Positions 43,251 through 52,932 are shown, numbered from the stretch's first letter. The stretch is DNA of 64,000 bases from DATARH01 sp035534855 (GCA_035534855.1 DATLRD010000010.1:1-64000); one strand, 5' to 3'. Notes: generated from the sequence alone by a model not told the origin. Program-made: numbers and translations.

Positions 43251-43946
43251 ATGCCGTTACTGCTGCGACCGGCTCTCGTTCCCTCGCTGATCGGAAGAGC
43301 AGTCCGCCGCACCATCGCGTGGGCTGCGGAGCGGCGTTATGACAGGGCCCTGGGTATTGACACCGGGGGCGAGATCGTTGGCAAGCGGCTGATGATGACA
43401 CCCGACGGAGAGGCTTGCGCTAAAGGTTATGCGGGCACGCCGCCATCTATTGCCGAGCACCTTATCGGCATGGTGGCCGACAGAGCCCGCGGCTTCACAT
43501 TTGTCGATTACGGGGCTGGAAAGGGCCGAGTGTTGCTCATCGCCGCTGGCTACCCCTTCGGCCGCGTTGTCGGCGTCGAGTTGTCCGAGCCGCTAACCCG
43601 CATCGCCGCAACCAATATCGCGGCCTATGCGCGGAGCCATCCCGGACTGGTCCCTATTGAATTGGTGCACGCTAGTGCGTTGAATTACCAATTGCCGCTC
43701 ACACCGTGCGTGCTGTTCTTTTACGACCCGTTCGAAGAAAGCCTTATGGAGCGCATCGGCCAACAAGTGCTCGGATCCTTCCTGGCCCACCCGAGGAAAA
43801 TGTTCTTCATTTATTATTCTCCGGCGTTCGGGCATGTCTTCGAGGCGCCGTTCACGCGGCGTCATGACGTTACAGACTTGCTTGGCGGACCAATGAACCG
43901 CTACGGCAAACCGACAGCGTCGATCTTTGAAACGCTGCTTGAATGA
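43251..43946 (+). CDS. Class I SAM-dependent methyltransferase
   Basis: 231 residues. SAM-binding motif I is FVDYGAGKGRVLLIAAGYP, followed by the acidic motif II VVGVELSEPL and a late strand CVLFFYDPFEES. The N-terminus is basic with RPALVPSLIGRAVRRTIAWA. GC content is visibly below that of the flanking arg and hslO genes (more TTA, AAA and ATT-type codons), and it stands on the opposite strand inside an otherwise conserved neighbourhood, so recent transfer is likely. The substrate is unknown. Confidence 0.8.
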   Translation: MPLLLRPALVPSLIGRAVRRTIAWAAERRYDRALGIDTGGEIVGKRLMMTPDGEACAKGYAGTPPSIAEHLIGMVADRARGFTFVDYGAGKGRVLLIAAGYPFGRVVGVELSEPLTRIAATNIAAYARSHPGLVPIELVHASALNYQLPLTPCVLFFYDPFEESLMERIGQQVLGSFLAHPRKMFFIYYSPAFGHVFEAPFTRRHDVTDLLGGPMNRYGKPTASIFETLLE

Positions 43947-44042
43947 GCGGTTGATCGGGTGGTTTGCGCGGTGACAATCTCCCGGCCCTGTCTTGCCCAG
44001 AACTCTCCTGTAACGGAGCCGTATCCTGCGGCGCGGGAGAAT

Positions 44043-44999
44043 TCACCCCAGACACCAGGCGAGGATGCCTTTTTGCGCGTGGAGGCGGTTTTCCGCTTCG
44101 TCCCACACCACGGATTGCGGGCCGTCGATGACCGCGGCGGTGACTTCTTCGCCGCGCTTGGCGGGCAGGCAGTGCATGAAGATCGCGTCGGGCTTGGCGC
44201 GGGCCATCAGCCGCTCGTCGACGCGGTACGGCGCCAACAAATTGTGGCGGTTGACGTTGGCCTCGCCCCCCATCGACACCCAGGTGTCGGTGACGACGCA
44301 ATCAGAGCCGCTGACCGCCGCGCCCGGGTCGGTGGTCAGGCTGACGCGGCCGCCTTCGCCCCGTGCCCATTCGATCAGCCGCTTCTCGGGCTGCAGCGTC
44401 TCGGGGCAGGCGAGGCGCAGCGTAAAGCCAAAGCGCACCGCGGCGTGGATCCAGCTTGCCGCGACGTTGTTGCCGTCGCCGGCCCACGCGACGACCGTGT
44501 CGGCGATTGGCCCTTTGCATTCCTGCAGCGTCATCACGTCGGCCATGATCTGGCACGGGTGCGACGCGTCGGTCAGTCCGTTGATTACCGGCACGGTGGC
44601 GTAGCGCGCCATGTCGGCGAGCTTTTGCGCAGTGTTGGTGCGGATCATGATCGCGTCGACATAGCGCGACAGCACGCGCGCGGTGTCGGCGATGGTTTCG
44701 CCGCGGCCGAGCTGGCTGTCGGCGGTGCCGAGCACGATCGTGTCGCCGCCGAGCTGGCGCATCGCGACCTCGAACGAGACGCGGGTGCGGGTCGACGGCT
44801 TTTCGAAGATCAGCGCCAGCGACTTGCCTTCGAGCGGGCGGTCGTGCCGCCCGTTCTTGTAGGCAAAGCCGAGGTCGAGCATGCGGCGCAGATCGGCGGT
44901 CTGGTACTGATCGATGTCGAGAAAGTGGCGCGGCGGGGCGGTTTCCCGCCCGCCGGCCAGCGTTGTGCCGGTTGCCAGTGCCGCTATTGACCGGGCCAT
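44043..44999 (-). CDS. argF: Ornithine carbamoyltransferase
   Basis: 318 residues; converts ornithine and carbamoyl phosphate to citrulline in arginine synthesis. Carbamoyl-phosphate site EKPSTRTRVSFE, ornithine-binding DASHPCQIMADVMTL and VVTDTWVSMGGE, and the MHCLPAKRGEE loop are intact. Start ATG 44999 overlaps the end of argD by 16 bp, so the two are translationally coupled; the N-terminus has a short Ala/Gly-rich extension (SIAALATGTTLAGGRE) before PRHFLDID. Confidence 0.96.
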   Translation of the reverse strand: MARSIAALATGTTLAGGRETAPPRHFLDIDQYQTADLRRMLDLGFAYKNGRHDRPLEGKSLALIFEKPSTRTRVSFEVAMRQLGGDTIVLGTADSQLGRGETIADTARVLSRYVDAIMIRTNTAQKLADMARYATVPVINGLTDASHPCQIMADVMTLQECKGPIADTVVAWAGDGNNVAASWIHAAVRFGFTLRLACPETLQPEKRLIEWARGEGGRVSLTTDPGAAVSGSDCVVTDTWVSMGGEANVNRHNLLAPYRVDERLMARAKPDAIFMHCLPAKRGEEVTAAVIDGPQSVVWDEAENRLHAQKGILAWCLG

Positions 45000-46159
45000 T
45001 CGCGCGCCACCTTGTGCATGATGTCGAGCGCGGCGTCGATCTCGCGGTCGCCGATGATCAGCGGCGGCAGGATGCGCAGCACGTTGTCGCCGGCGGTCAG
45101 CACCAACAGGCCCTCCTGCCGCATCTTGGCGACAAGGTCGCCGGCCGGCACGACGCACTTGATGCCGAGCAACAGCCCGGCGCCGCGCACGCTGTCGAAC
45201 AGCTTGGGGTGGGCCGCAGCCAGCGCTTCGAGCCGGCCGCGCAACTTGCCGGAGAGGGCGTTGACCCCGTCGAAGAAGCCGGGCGCCAGCATGATGTCGA
45301 GCACGGCGTTGCCGGCGGCGACCGCCAGCGGGTTGCCGCCGAATGTCGAGCCGTGCGTGCCGGGCACCATGCCGACCGCGGCCTTTTCGGAGGCAAGGCA
45401 GGCGCCGATCGGCATGCCGTTGCCCAGCGCCTTGGCGACCGCCATGATGTCGGGCGGCGCATCGGCCCATTGATGCGCGAACAGCTTGCCGGTGCGGCCC
45501 ATGCCGCACTGCACCTCGTCGTAGACGAGCATCAGCCCGAACTCGTCGCAGATCGCACGCAGCCCTTTGAGGTAATCGGCCGAGGGGGCGCGCACGCCGC
45601 CTTCGCCCTGCACCGGCTCGACCAGGATCGCTGCGGTCTCCTGGGTCACCGCAGCGCGCATCTCGTTGAGGTTGTTCCAGGCGACATGGTCGAACCCGTC
45701 CATCACCGGGCCGAAACCTTTGAGGTAGGCCTCGGCGCCCGCCGCGGCGAGCGTCGCAAAGCTGCGGCCGTGAAACGAGCCGTTGCAGGCGATCACCCGG
45801 TAGCGCTCGGGATGGCCGGTCTCACTCTGGTATTTGCGCGCCACCTTGATCGACAATTCGACCGCCTCGGCGCCCGAATTGTTGAAGAACACGGTGTCGG
45901 CAAAGCTGTTTTCGACAAGCCGCTGGGCCAGCCGCTCCTGCCCCGGAATGCGGAACAGGTTCGACGAATGCCACAGCTGCTTGGCCTGCGCGGTGATTGC
46001 GTCGATCAGATGCGGGTGGCAGTGACCGAGCGAGGTCACCGCGATCCCGCTGGTCAGGTCGAGAAACTTGCGGCCGTCGTTGGCGTAAAGATAGCAGCCT
46101 TCGCCCCGTTCAACGGCGACGTCCCACCGGCCATAGGTCGGCATCACGGGTGTAATCAC
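44984..46159 (-). CDS. argD: Acetylornithine aminotransferase
   Basis: 391 residues, class III PLP enzyme transferring an amino group from glutamate to N-acetylglutamate semialdehyde (and probably succinyldiaminopimelate pathway intermediate). Seen: NNSGAEAVELSIKVARKY, FHGRSFATLAA, VEPVQGEGGV, VYDEVQCGMGRTG, and the PLP lysine in VAKALGNGMPIGA; STFGGNPLA follows. The start is GTG 46159 (or ATG 46144). First gene of an argD-argF operon. Confidence 0.95.
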   Translation of the reverse strand: MITPVMPTYGRWDVAVERGEGCYLYANDGRKFLDLTSGIAVTSLGHCHPHLIDAITAQAKQLWHSSNLFRIPGQERLAQRLVENSFADTVFFNNSGAEAVELSIKVARKYQSETGHPERYRVIACNGSFHGRSFATLAAAGAEAYLKGFGPVMDGFDHVAWNNLNEMRAAVTQETAAILVEPVQGEGGVRAPSADYLKGLRAICDEFGLMLVYDEVQCGMGRTGKLFAHQWADAPPDIMAVAKALGNGMPIGACLASEKAAVGMVPGTHGSTFGGNPLAVAAGNAVLDIMLAPGFFDGVNALSGKLRGRLEALAAAHPKLFDSVRGAGLLLGIKCVVPAGDLVAKMRQEGLLVLTAGDNVLRILPPLIIGDREIDAALDIMHKVAREWPGQ

Positions 46160-46599
46160 GTGCGTTCTCCTGTGCGATGAGGGTACGGAATGGGAAATTT
46201 CGGGCGACGCAGCTTTATCGTCGTCGCCGTTCCCCGACCGGCGCGTGAGACCGCGCCTTTGCCCAACTCCGGCCGATTGCGCCGGGCTTCCGCGTCATCG
46301 CCCTCTCCTTGCCGCGCGCCGCATCGCGGTCGCGCAGTATCGAGCAGGAAAGCCGCGGAGTATGAGGATGCGGCGCTATCCTGTCAATTCGCACCATGAA
46401 TTCCACCGGCCGGACAAAAGGGGCATTGACGCCGAGCGTGGCGGGGCATACTTTGTAATCATTCTAATTTATCCGTTGAGGAGATTGCCATCGGCAAGAA
46501 CCAACGGTTGGCCCTGGCCGCGATCCCGCGACGGCCGCGCGGGTTTGTCTTGTTTATCAATCTCGATGCCGACGGTGGCGGCAACGATCGGAGGGCAAA
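46160..46599. other. Intergenic region between argD and katG
   Basis: 440 bp between divergent genes. The left part (46190-46400) is GC-rich with no plausible gene; very short Arg-rich frames occur on the minus strand only. The right part (46455-46480, CTTTGTAATCATTCTAATTTAT) is AT-rich and should contain the katG promoter; an OxyR or Fur-type site is expected there, but I could not define one with confidence. The katG ribosome binding site is GGAGGG at 46590-46595. Confidence 0.5.
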
Positions 46600-48771
46600 A
46601 TGGCAGATGAAGGCAAGTGCCCGTTCACAGGCGGGGCCCGTGCACAGACGAACCGCGACTGGTGGCCGAACCAGCTGAACCTTCAAATTCTCCACCAGCA
46701 CTCCGCCCTGTCCAACCCGATGGGCGAGGCGTTCGACTACGCCAAGGAATTCAACAGTCTCGACCTGAATGCCGTGATCAAGGACCTGCATGCCTTGATG
46801 ACGGACTCGCAGGATTGGTGGCCGGCCGATTTTGGCCATTACGGGGGGCTGTTCATCCGGATGGCATGGCACCTCGCCGGCACATACCGCATCGGCGACG
46901 GCCGCGGCGGCGGCGGCGCTGGGCAGCAGCGTTTCGCGCCGGTCAACAGCTGGCCGGACAATGTGAGCCTCGACAAGGCACGCCGCCTGCTGTGGCCGAT
47001 CAAGCAGAAATACGGCCGGAAAATCTCCTGGGCCGACCTTATGATCCTCGCGGGCAATGTCGCGCTCGAGTCGATGGGCTTTAAGACATTCGGTTTCGGC
47101 GGCGGGCGCGAGGAGGTTTGGGAGCCTGACGAGGGCATCTATTGGGGCCCCGAGGGCAAGTGGCTGGCAGACGAGCGCTACACCGGCGACCGCGATCTGC
47201 AGAACCCTCTCGGCGCCGTGCAAATGGGCCTGATCTACGTGAATCCGGAAGGCCCGAACGGCAAGCCGGACCCGGTCGCTGCGGCGCGGGACATCCGCGA
47301 GACGTTTGCCCGCATGGCGATGAACGACGAGGAGACCGTCGCGCTGATCGCCGGCGGTCACACCTTTGGCAAAACCCACGGTGCCGGCGATGCCGCTCTG
47401 GTCGGCCCCGCGCCGGAAGCCGCCGGCATCGAGGCACAGGGCCTCGGGTGGAAGACCAGCTTCGGCACGGGCAAGGGGGCCGATGCGATCACCAGCGGCC
47501 TCGAAGTCATCTGGAGCGCGACGCCGACGAAATGGAGCAACAACTTCTTCGCGAACCTGTTCGGCTATGAATGGGAACTCACAAAGAGCCCCGCGGGGGC
47601 GCATCAGTGGCAGGCGAAAGGCGCCGAGGCCACGATTCCGGACGCGTTTGACCCGTCAAAGCGGCACGTGCCGACGATGCTGACGACGGATCTGTCGTTG
47701 CGGTTCGATCCGGCGTACGAAAAGATTTCGCGGCGTTTCTACGAGCACCCGGACCAGTTCGCCGATGCGTTTTCGCGGGCGTGGTTCAAGCTGACGCACC
47801 GCGACATGGGGCCGATCGCGCGCTATCTCGGCCCGCTCGTGCCAAAGGAGCATCTCGCGTGGCAGGATCCGACCCCCGCCGTGGATCATCCGCTGATCGG
47901 AGAAGCGGACATCGCCGCCCTGAAGGCGAGAGTCCTCGTGTCCGGCCTGTCGGTTTCCCAGCTTGTCGGGACGGCCTGGGCGTCGGCGTCGACGTTCCGC
48001 GGCTCTGACAGGCGCGGTGGCGCGAACGGCGCGCGCATTCGCCTCGCGCCTCAAAAGGATTGGGACGTCAACCAGCCGGCTCAGCTAGCGACGGTGCTGC
48101 GGACGATTGAAGCGATCCAAAAGGAGTTCAACGCGTCACAATCCGGCGGGAAAAAGGTCTCGCTTGCCGATATGATCGTTCTCGGCGGCTGCGCGGCGAT
48201 CGAGAAAGCCGCGAAGGATGCCGGGCACGATGTCAAGGTGCCCTTCACGCCAGGGCGCATGGACGCGTCGCAAGAGCAGACTGAAGTCGAGTCTTTTGCG
48301 CCGCTCGAACCGACCGCCGACGGGTTCCGCAACTATCTCCGCGGCGCGCAGCGCGTGTCGCCCGAGGAGCTGCTGGTCGACCGCGCGCAATTGCTGACGC
48401 TGACGGCGCCCGAGATGACGGTTCTGGTTGGCGGTCTGCGCGTGCTGGGAGCAAATGCCGGGGCTTCCGCGCACGGCGTCTTCACCAAGCGGCCGGAGAC
48501 GCTGACGAACGATTTCTTCGTCAACCTGCTCGACATGAGCACGGAATGGCAGCCAGTTGCCGGCTCCGAGGGTGTGTATGAAGGCCGTGAACACAGGACG
48601 AATGCGGTCAGGTGGACCGGCACCCGCGTCGACCTGATCTTCGGGTCGCACTCGCAGCTCCGCGCTCTCGCGGAAGTCTATGCGTGCGCGGACTCGAAGG
48701 AGAAGTTTGTCAAAGACTTCGTGGCGGCATGGTCCAAGGTGATGGACCTCGACCGCTTCGACCTCGCCTGA
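46600..48771 (+). CDS. katG: Catalase-peroxidase
   Basis: 723 residues, haem enzyme with catalase and peroxidase activity. N-terminal active domain: distal R87, W90 and H91 in IRMAWHLAGTYR; Y213 in MGLIYVNPEGP; M239 in FARMAMNDEET, so the Met-Tyr-Trp cross-link triad that gives catalase activity is complete; proximal H254 in AGGHTFGKTHGA. The C-terminal duplicated domain (from about 430) is intact. Start ATG 46600 behind GGAGGGC. Removes peroxide; regulation by peroxide is likely but not shown. Confidence 0.97.
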   Translation: MADEGKCPFTGGARAQTNRDWWPNQLNLQILHQHSALSNPMGEAFDYAKEFNSLDLNAVIKDLHALMTDSQDWWPADFGHYGGLFIRMAWHLAGTYRIGDGRGGGGAGQQRFAPVNSWPDNVSLDKARRLLWPIKQKYGRKISWADLMILAGNVALESMGFKTFGFGGGREEVWEPDEGIYWGPEGKWLADERYTGDRDLQNPLGAVQMGLIYVNPEGPNGKPDPVAAARDIRETFARMAMNDEETVALIAGGHTFGKTHGAGDAALVGPAPEAAGIEAQGLGWKTSFGTGKGADAITSGLEVIWSATPTKWSNNFFANLFGYEWELTKSPAGAHQWQAKGAEATIPDAFDPSKRHVPTMLTTDLSLRFDPAYEKISRRFYEHPDQFADAFSRAWFKLTHRDMGPIARYLGPLVPKEHLAWQDPTPAVDHPLIGEADIAALKARVLVSGLSVSQLVGTAWASASTFRGSDRRGGANGARIRLAPQKDWDVNQPAQLATVLRTIEAIQKEFNASQSGGKKVSLADMIVLGGCAAIEKAAKDAGHDVKVPFTPGRMDASQEQTEVESFAPLEPTADGFRNYLRGAQRVSPEELLVDRAQLLTLTAPEMTVLVGGLRVLGANAGASAHGVFTKRPETLTNDFFVNLLDMSTEWQPVAGSEGVYEGREHRTNAVRWTGTRVDLIFGSHSQLRALAEVYACADSKEKFVKDFVAAWSKVMDLDRFDLA

Positions 48772-48838
48772 GGATACGCTCGTCTTGGTTGTGGCGGAAG
48801 AGGCGCGGCGCAGGCCGGGCGCTCTCCGCCACACGACG

Positions 48839-50299
48839 TTACGAGCCTGCGCCTTCCCGCGCCTTGCCGTTTGGCGCGACCGCGGCGTAGGTAGCGTGGC
48901 CGCTGACCTCGGCTCCGTCCTGCGCCGTCAACCGCAGGAAGCCGATGCCCGAGACCAGCGGCAGCAGCGCGATGAGCACAAAGACGATGCGGAAATCGCC
49001 GACCGTGACCGGCGCCGGCCCGGCGATCAGCGCCAGCAGCGCGGCGCCGAGAGCGACGCCGAAACCGCGGGCCAATTGCTGGATGACGCCGCTGAAGCTG
49101 GTGCTGCGGCTCAGCTGGGCCGAGGGCACGTCGGCAAAGCTGACCGTGTTGAGGCCGATATACTGGATGCTGCGGACACAGCCCGACACCAGGACACAGG
49201 CCAGCATGATCCATTTCGGCGTGTCTGCGCCGAGCAGCGCAAACACTGCGATCACCGCTGTCGAAAACACCGCGCCCACCGACAGCAGCGCGCGAAACCC
49301 CAGCGCCCGCAACAGCGCGCGCGATCCGGTACGCACGCACATCGCGCCGAGGCTCGACGAAGAGCTCAAGAGCCCCGACTGCACCGGCGACATGCCGAAC
49401 CCGACCTGGAACAAGAGCGGCACGAGCAGCGGCATCGCGTCGAGCCCCATCCGGCACAGTCCGCCGTTCAGCGTGCCGATGCGGAACGTACGGATGCGCA
49501 GCAGCGCCAGGTCGAGCACCGGCGCCCGGCTGTGCCGCGCGTGGCGCACGTAGAGGACGAGCATGGCCAGCGCCAGCGGAAAGAAGGCGTAGCCGACCAT
49601 CGGCGACAGCATCGGGCGGCCAAGGTTCTCGATCGCCAGTTCGAGCACGAACAGCCCGACGCCAGCGATGACGAACCCGCCCAGGTCAAAGCGGGTTGGC
49701 GCCGGCGCGCGGAAATTCTCAAACAGCCACAGGGCGAGCGCGGCCCCCAATATGCCGATCGGGATGTTGAGGTAAAAGATCGCGCGCCACGAGACATAGG
49801 TCGTCAGGAACCCGCCGACGATCGGGCCGACTGTCGGCCCGATCATCGCCGGGATGGTCATCCAGTTCATCGCCGAGACGAGGCCGGCGCGCGGAAAGCT
49901 GCGCAGCAGAATCAGCCGCCCGACCGGCGTCATCATCGCGCCGCCAAACCCTTGCAGCACGCGCATCGCGACCAGCATCGTCAGGTTGACCGACAGCCCG
50001 CACAGGGCCGAGCTGGCGGTGAATATCAGCACCGCGACGCAAAACACCGAGCGGGTGCCGTAGCGGTCGGCGATCCAGCCGCTGACCGGGATGAACACGG
50101 CAAGGCTCAACAGATAGGCGGTGATCGCCAGGTTGAGGCGCAGCGGCTGCACGCCGAAGGTTTTCGCCATCGCCGGGATCGACACCGCGAGTACCGTCGA
50201 ATCGAGCCCCTCCATAAAAAAGGCGCAGCCGACGACGAGCGGGATCACCACACGCATCCGCGGCAGCAAATTCGGAGGGGAAAGCGCCGCTTCGCTCAC
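48839..50299 (-). CDS. MFS drug-efflux type transporter (DHA2/EmrB-QacA family)
   Basis: 486 residues with about 14 hydrophobic segments. GTG start at 50299. Family motifs: FFMEGLDSTVLAVSIPAMAK (helix 1), SGWIADRYGTRSVF (motif A), RVLQGFGGAMMTPVGRLIL (motif B) and GPTVGPIVGGFLTTYVSWRA (motif C of drug/H+ antiporters). No membrane-fusion partner (emrA) is adjacent, so it may act alone. Substrate unknown. Confidence 0.88.
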   Translation of the reverse strand: MSEAALSPPNLLPRMRVVIPLVVGCAFFMEGLDSTVLAVSIPAMAKTFGVQPLRLNLAITAYLLSLAVFIPVSGWIADRYGTRSVFCVAVLIFTASSALCGLSVNLTMLVAMRVLQGFGGAMMTPVGRLILLRSFPRAGLVSAMNWMTIPAMIGPTVGPIVGGFLTTYVSWRAIFYLNIPIGILGAALALWLFENFRAPAPTRFDLGGFVIAGVGLFVLELAIENLGRPMLSPMVGYAFFPLALAMLVLYVRHARHSRAPVLDLALLRIRTFRIGTLNGGLCRMGLDAMPLLVPLLFQVGFGMSPVQSGLLSSSSSLGAMCVRTGSRALLRALGFRALLSVGAVFSTAVIAVFALLGADTPKWIMLACVLVSGCVRSIQYIGLNTVSFADVPSAQLSRSTSFSGVIQQLARGFGVALGAALLALIAGPAPVTVGDFRIVFVLIALLPLVSGIGFLRLTAQDGAEVSGHATYAAVAPNGKAREGAGS

Positions 50300-50364
50300 G
50301 CGGAGTCTCGGATGGTTTGGCGGGGATTTGGCCTGGGCGCGATCGTAGAGGACAATAGGCGGCG

Positions 50365-50949
50365 ATGGGGAAAGAAACTCGCCCGGAAACCGTCGATGCG
50401 GCGCTGATCGAGCGCTGGGCGCTCGCCTATCTCGAACGGTTCGCCAGCTCGGGCGCGAATTTGCGCCGGGTGCTGCTGCGCCGGGTGCGGCGCCGTGCGG
50501 GACCCGAGGTGGAGGGGGCGGGCGATGCGAGCGACGCGACGGCGATCATCGACGCGCTGGTCGCACGCTATCGCGCGACCGGGCTGATCGACGATGTCGC
50601 CTATGCTGCGGCGCGCGCCCGGGCCGGGCTGCGCCGCGGTCGGTCGCTGACGACGATCCGCGCCGGGCTTGCCGCGAAGGGCGTCGCCGCTGCCGATCGC
50701 GAAACCGCGATCGGAACGCTGGACGCCGAAGCCGGCGCTGCCGACCCCGATCTCATCGCGGCCTGCGCCTTCGCGCGGCGCCGGCGCCTCGGCCCGTTTC
50801 GCCGCACGCCGGAAGCTGGGGATGGTGCGATGCGGATGAAAGAACTCGGCTCCTTTGCCCGCGCCGGCTTCAGCCGCGCTATCGCCGAGGCGGTGCTGGC
50901 CTGCGCCGACGAAGGCGCCGTCGCCGCGCTGCTCCGCGGCGAGGGGTAG
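50365..50949 (+). CDS. recX: RecX-family regulatory protein
   Basis: 194 residues, all-helical. The RecX three-helix repeats are recognisable: WALAYLERFASSGANLRRVLLRRV, LIDDVAYAAARARAGLRRGRS and LTTIRAGLAAKGVAAADRE; the last repeat ends with FARAGFSRAIAEAVL. RecX binds RecA filaments and lowers recombinase activity; it is often unlinked from recA in alphaproteobacteria, as here. Start ATG 50365. Ends three bases before the convergent paiB-like gene. Confidence 0.82.
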   Translation: MGKETRPETVDAALIERWALAYLERFASSGANLRRVLLRRVRRRAGPEVEGAGDASDATAIIDALVARYRATGLIDDVAYAAARARAGLRRGRSLTTIRAGLAAKGVAAADRETAIGTLDAEAGAADPDLIAACAFARRRRLGPFRRTPEAGDGAMRMKELGSFARAGFSRAIAEAVLACADEGAVAALLRGEG

Positions 50950-50952
50950 GGG

Positions 50953-51576
50953 TCAGCCTTCCCGGTCCCGCATCAGCCGGGCGAGGGCGTGCGAGTCGCC
51001 GTCGTCGCGCGCTTCGAGTGCGGCGATGATGCGCGGCCGGTCGACGGCGGGGCGGTTCTGGCTCAGCTTGAATTTGCCCTCGCAGCGCTCGACCGCGATC
51101 TCCAGCCCGACGATGCCCTTGAGCATCCCGTCGAGAAACGCCGCCGGCTGGTCATCCATCCGCCACGGTGCGGCCTCGCGTGCCTCGTGCCGGGCGGAGA
51201 GGCGGCGCAGAAACCCGCGCAGCCATTCGGCGTCGTCGATCCGCCGCGCCCGGCCATAGGCGTGGACGCTGGCATAGTTCCAGGTCGGCACCGCCGGCCC
51301 GGCCGCGTACCAGCCGGGCGAGATGTAGGCGTGCGGCCCGGCGAAGATCACCAGCGCCTCGTCGGCGCCGTCGAGGTCGGCGCATTGCGGGTTGGGCCGG
51401 GCGAGGTGGCCCTGTAGATAGAGCCCGCCGTCGCGCCGCTCGGCGAGGAACGGGATCTGGCTGGCGATCAGCCCGGCCGCGCCCTGTGTGACGAGCGTCG
51501 CGAAATCGTAGCGCTCGATATGGGCGGCGAGGATTTCCGGGTCGCGCTCGGTAAAATGCGGCGGCAGATAGACCAT
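50953..51576 (-). CDS. FMN-binding negative transcriptional regulator, PaiB family
   Basis: 207 residues from ATG 51576 (MVYLPPHFTERDPEILAAHI), with GAGGCGCG upstream. Split-barrel flavin-binding fold with typical LASQIPF-like (IASQIPFLAERRD), HLARPNPQ, FAGPHAYISPGWY and PTWNYASVHAYGRAR, the last two highly conserved in PaiB. Known for Bacillus PaiB as a regulator of degradative enzymes, but many relatives are uncharacterised FMN proteins. The downstream helical part follows the usual pattern (GIVGLEIAVERCEGKFKLSQN). Confidence 0.88.
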   Translation of the reverse strand: MVYLPPHFTERDPEILAAHIERYDFATLVTQGAAGLIASQIPFLAERRDGGLYLQGHLARPNPQCADLDGADEALVIFAGPHAYISPGWYAAGPAVPTWNYASVHAYGRARRIDDAEWLRGFLRRLSARHEAREAAPWRMDDQPAAFLDGMLKGIVGLEIAVERCEGKFKLSQNRPAVDRPRIIAALEARDDGDSHALARLMRDREG

Positions 51577-51592
51577 CGCGCCTCCTCGCAGG

Positions 51593-52225
51593 TCAGCAGC
51601 AATGCTCGATAAACAGGCTGCCCAGCAGCCCGATGCCGCACAGCACCAGGATCCCGCCCGAGCCGCGGTTGATCCATACGAGGTGGCTGCGCGTGAACGA
51701 GCGCCGCCACACGCCGGCGGCAAGGCTCAGCGCGATCCACCACGAGATCGAACCGAGCCACACGCCGAGCACGAGAAACGCGATGCCGTCGAGCGCCATC
51801 TGGGTCGCGGTCAGGCCGAGCCCGGCAAAGATCGCGAGGAACGACAGGATCGTGACCGGGTTGGTGATGGTCAGCGCAAATGTCGAGGCGAAATTGGTAA
51901 GCGGACTCTCCTGCACCGGCTGCGAGTCGCGCATGTTCAGCGGGTCGTGGGTGTAGGCGCGGATGCCGACATAGAAGAGGAACGCGGCACCGCCGATGCG
52001 CAGCCAGTCCTGATAGCCGAACAGCCAGTCCGACACGACGGTCAGCCCGAACCCGGCGATCACCGCAAACATCGCGTCGGCGGTGGCCGCGCCGGTGCCC
52101 GACAGCAGGCCAGCGATCCGACCTTCGAGGATCGTGCGGCGAATACATAAAACGCCGACCGGGCCAACCGGTACGGCGATCACGAGACCAACCACGAAGC
52201 CTTTGAGTAAAAAGGCCACCAGCAT
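51593..52225 (-). CDS. LysE-family amino-acid exporter-like protein
   Basis: 210 residues with six hydrophobic segments. Start ATG 52225 (MLVAFLLKGFVVGLVIAVPV). Family pattern GPVGVLCIRRTILEGRIAGL then LSGTGAATADAMFAVIAGFG, a central basic/acidic loop, NPVTILSFLAIFAGLGL, and a C-terminal helix pair. Exports amino acids or related compounds; the specific substrate is unknown. Lies 16 bp before the PaiB-like gene, same strand; the pair may be one operon. Confidence 0.88.
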   Translation of the reverse strand: MLVAFLLKGFVVGLVIAVPVGPVGVLCIRRTILEGRIAGLLSGTGAATADAMFAVIAGFGLTVVSDWLFGYQDWLRIGGAAFLFYVGIRAYTHDPLNMRDSQPVQESPLTNFASTFALTITNPVTILSFLAIFAGLGLTATQMALDGIAFLVLGVWLGSISWWIALSLAAGVWRRSFTRSHLVWINRGSGGILVLCGIGLLGSLFIEHCC

Positions 52226-52383
52226 TCGCACCTGCCCCGAAGCCCGCGGGCGCAGTCTCGGTGAACGATTCCGGCCGCGCAACCGAAATGAACCGGCGGC
52301 TGCGGCGGGCGCTGCGGCAGCGCTGCAACCGGGGCCGAAACGCGATATGCTGGCCGGGCTTTAGTCTGCAGGAGATGCCGCCG

Positions 52384-52890
52384 ATGCCGGGTGACGATGC
52401 CGATTCGGGCGACGCCTATCAGTTCACCTTTGCCGCGCTCGACGGCGCGCCGCTGCCGCTGTCGGCCTGGCGCGGCCGGCCGGTGCTGGTGGTCAACACC
52501 GCGTCGTTTTGCGGCTATACACCGCAATACCGCGACCTTGAGGCGCTGTGGCGCACGTATCGCGACCGCGGCCTCGTCGTGCTCGGCGTGCCGTCCAACG
52601 ATTTCGGCGCGCAGGAGCCGGGCACCGCGGCCGAGATCAAGACCTTCTGCGAATCGACCTATGCGGTCGATTTCCCGCTGACCGAAAAGGTGCGGGTGAT
52701 CGGCGCCGGCGCCCACCCGTTTTACCGCTGGGTTGCCGCGACACTCGGCGAAGGCGCGGCGCCGCGGTGGAATTTCCACAAATTCCTGGTCGGGCCCGAT
52801 GGGCAGCTTGCCGGCACCTGGCCGTCGCAGGTGCGGCCGACCGGCGCGGCGGTGACCGGCGAGATCGAGAAGCTGCTGCCGGCCGGCTGA
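52384..52890 (+). CDS. Glutathione peroxidase family protein
   Basis: 168 residues from ATG 52384, nine bases after an AGGAG site (a start at 52375 would abut it). Thiol peroxidase fold with peroxidatic Cys in NTASFCGYTPQYRDLEALW, the Gln/Asn region PSNDFGAQEPGTAAEI, and WNFHKFLVGPDG with the catalytic Trp/Asn. Reduces hydroperoxides with glutathione or thioredoxin. No signal peptide, so cytoplasmic. Divergent from the LysE-like gene. Confidence 0.9.
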   Translation: MPGDDADSGDAYQFTFAALDGAPLPLSAWRGRPVLVVNTASFCGYTPQYRDLEALWRTYRDRGLVVLGVPSNDFGAQEPGTAAEIKTFCESTYAVDFPLTEKVRVIGAGAHPFYRWVAATLGEGAAPRWNFHKFLVGPDGQLAGTWPSQVRPTGAAVTGEIEKLLPAG

Positions 52891-52932
52891 GCGCAGCGGC
52901 GCGGCCGCGCGAAGGGGCTGTGGACGAAACGG

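Noticed and set aside
46215..46309. Short Arg-rich frame upstream of argD
   Set aside because: 27 residues, low complexity, no ribosome binding site; likely chance.
46600..48771. KatG lacking the methionine of the Met-Tyr-Trp cross-link
   Set aside because: First impression came from the IEAQGLGW segment; counting 26 residues from Y213 gives M239 in FARMAMNDEET, so the triad is complete.
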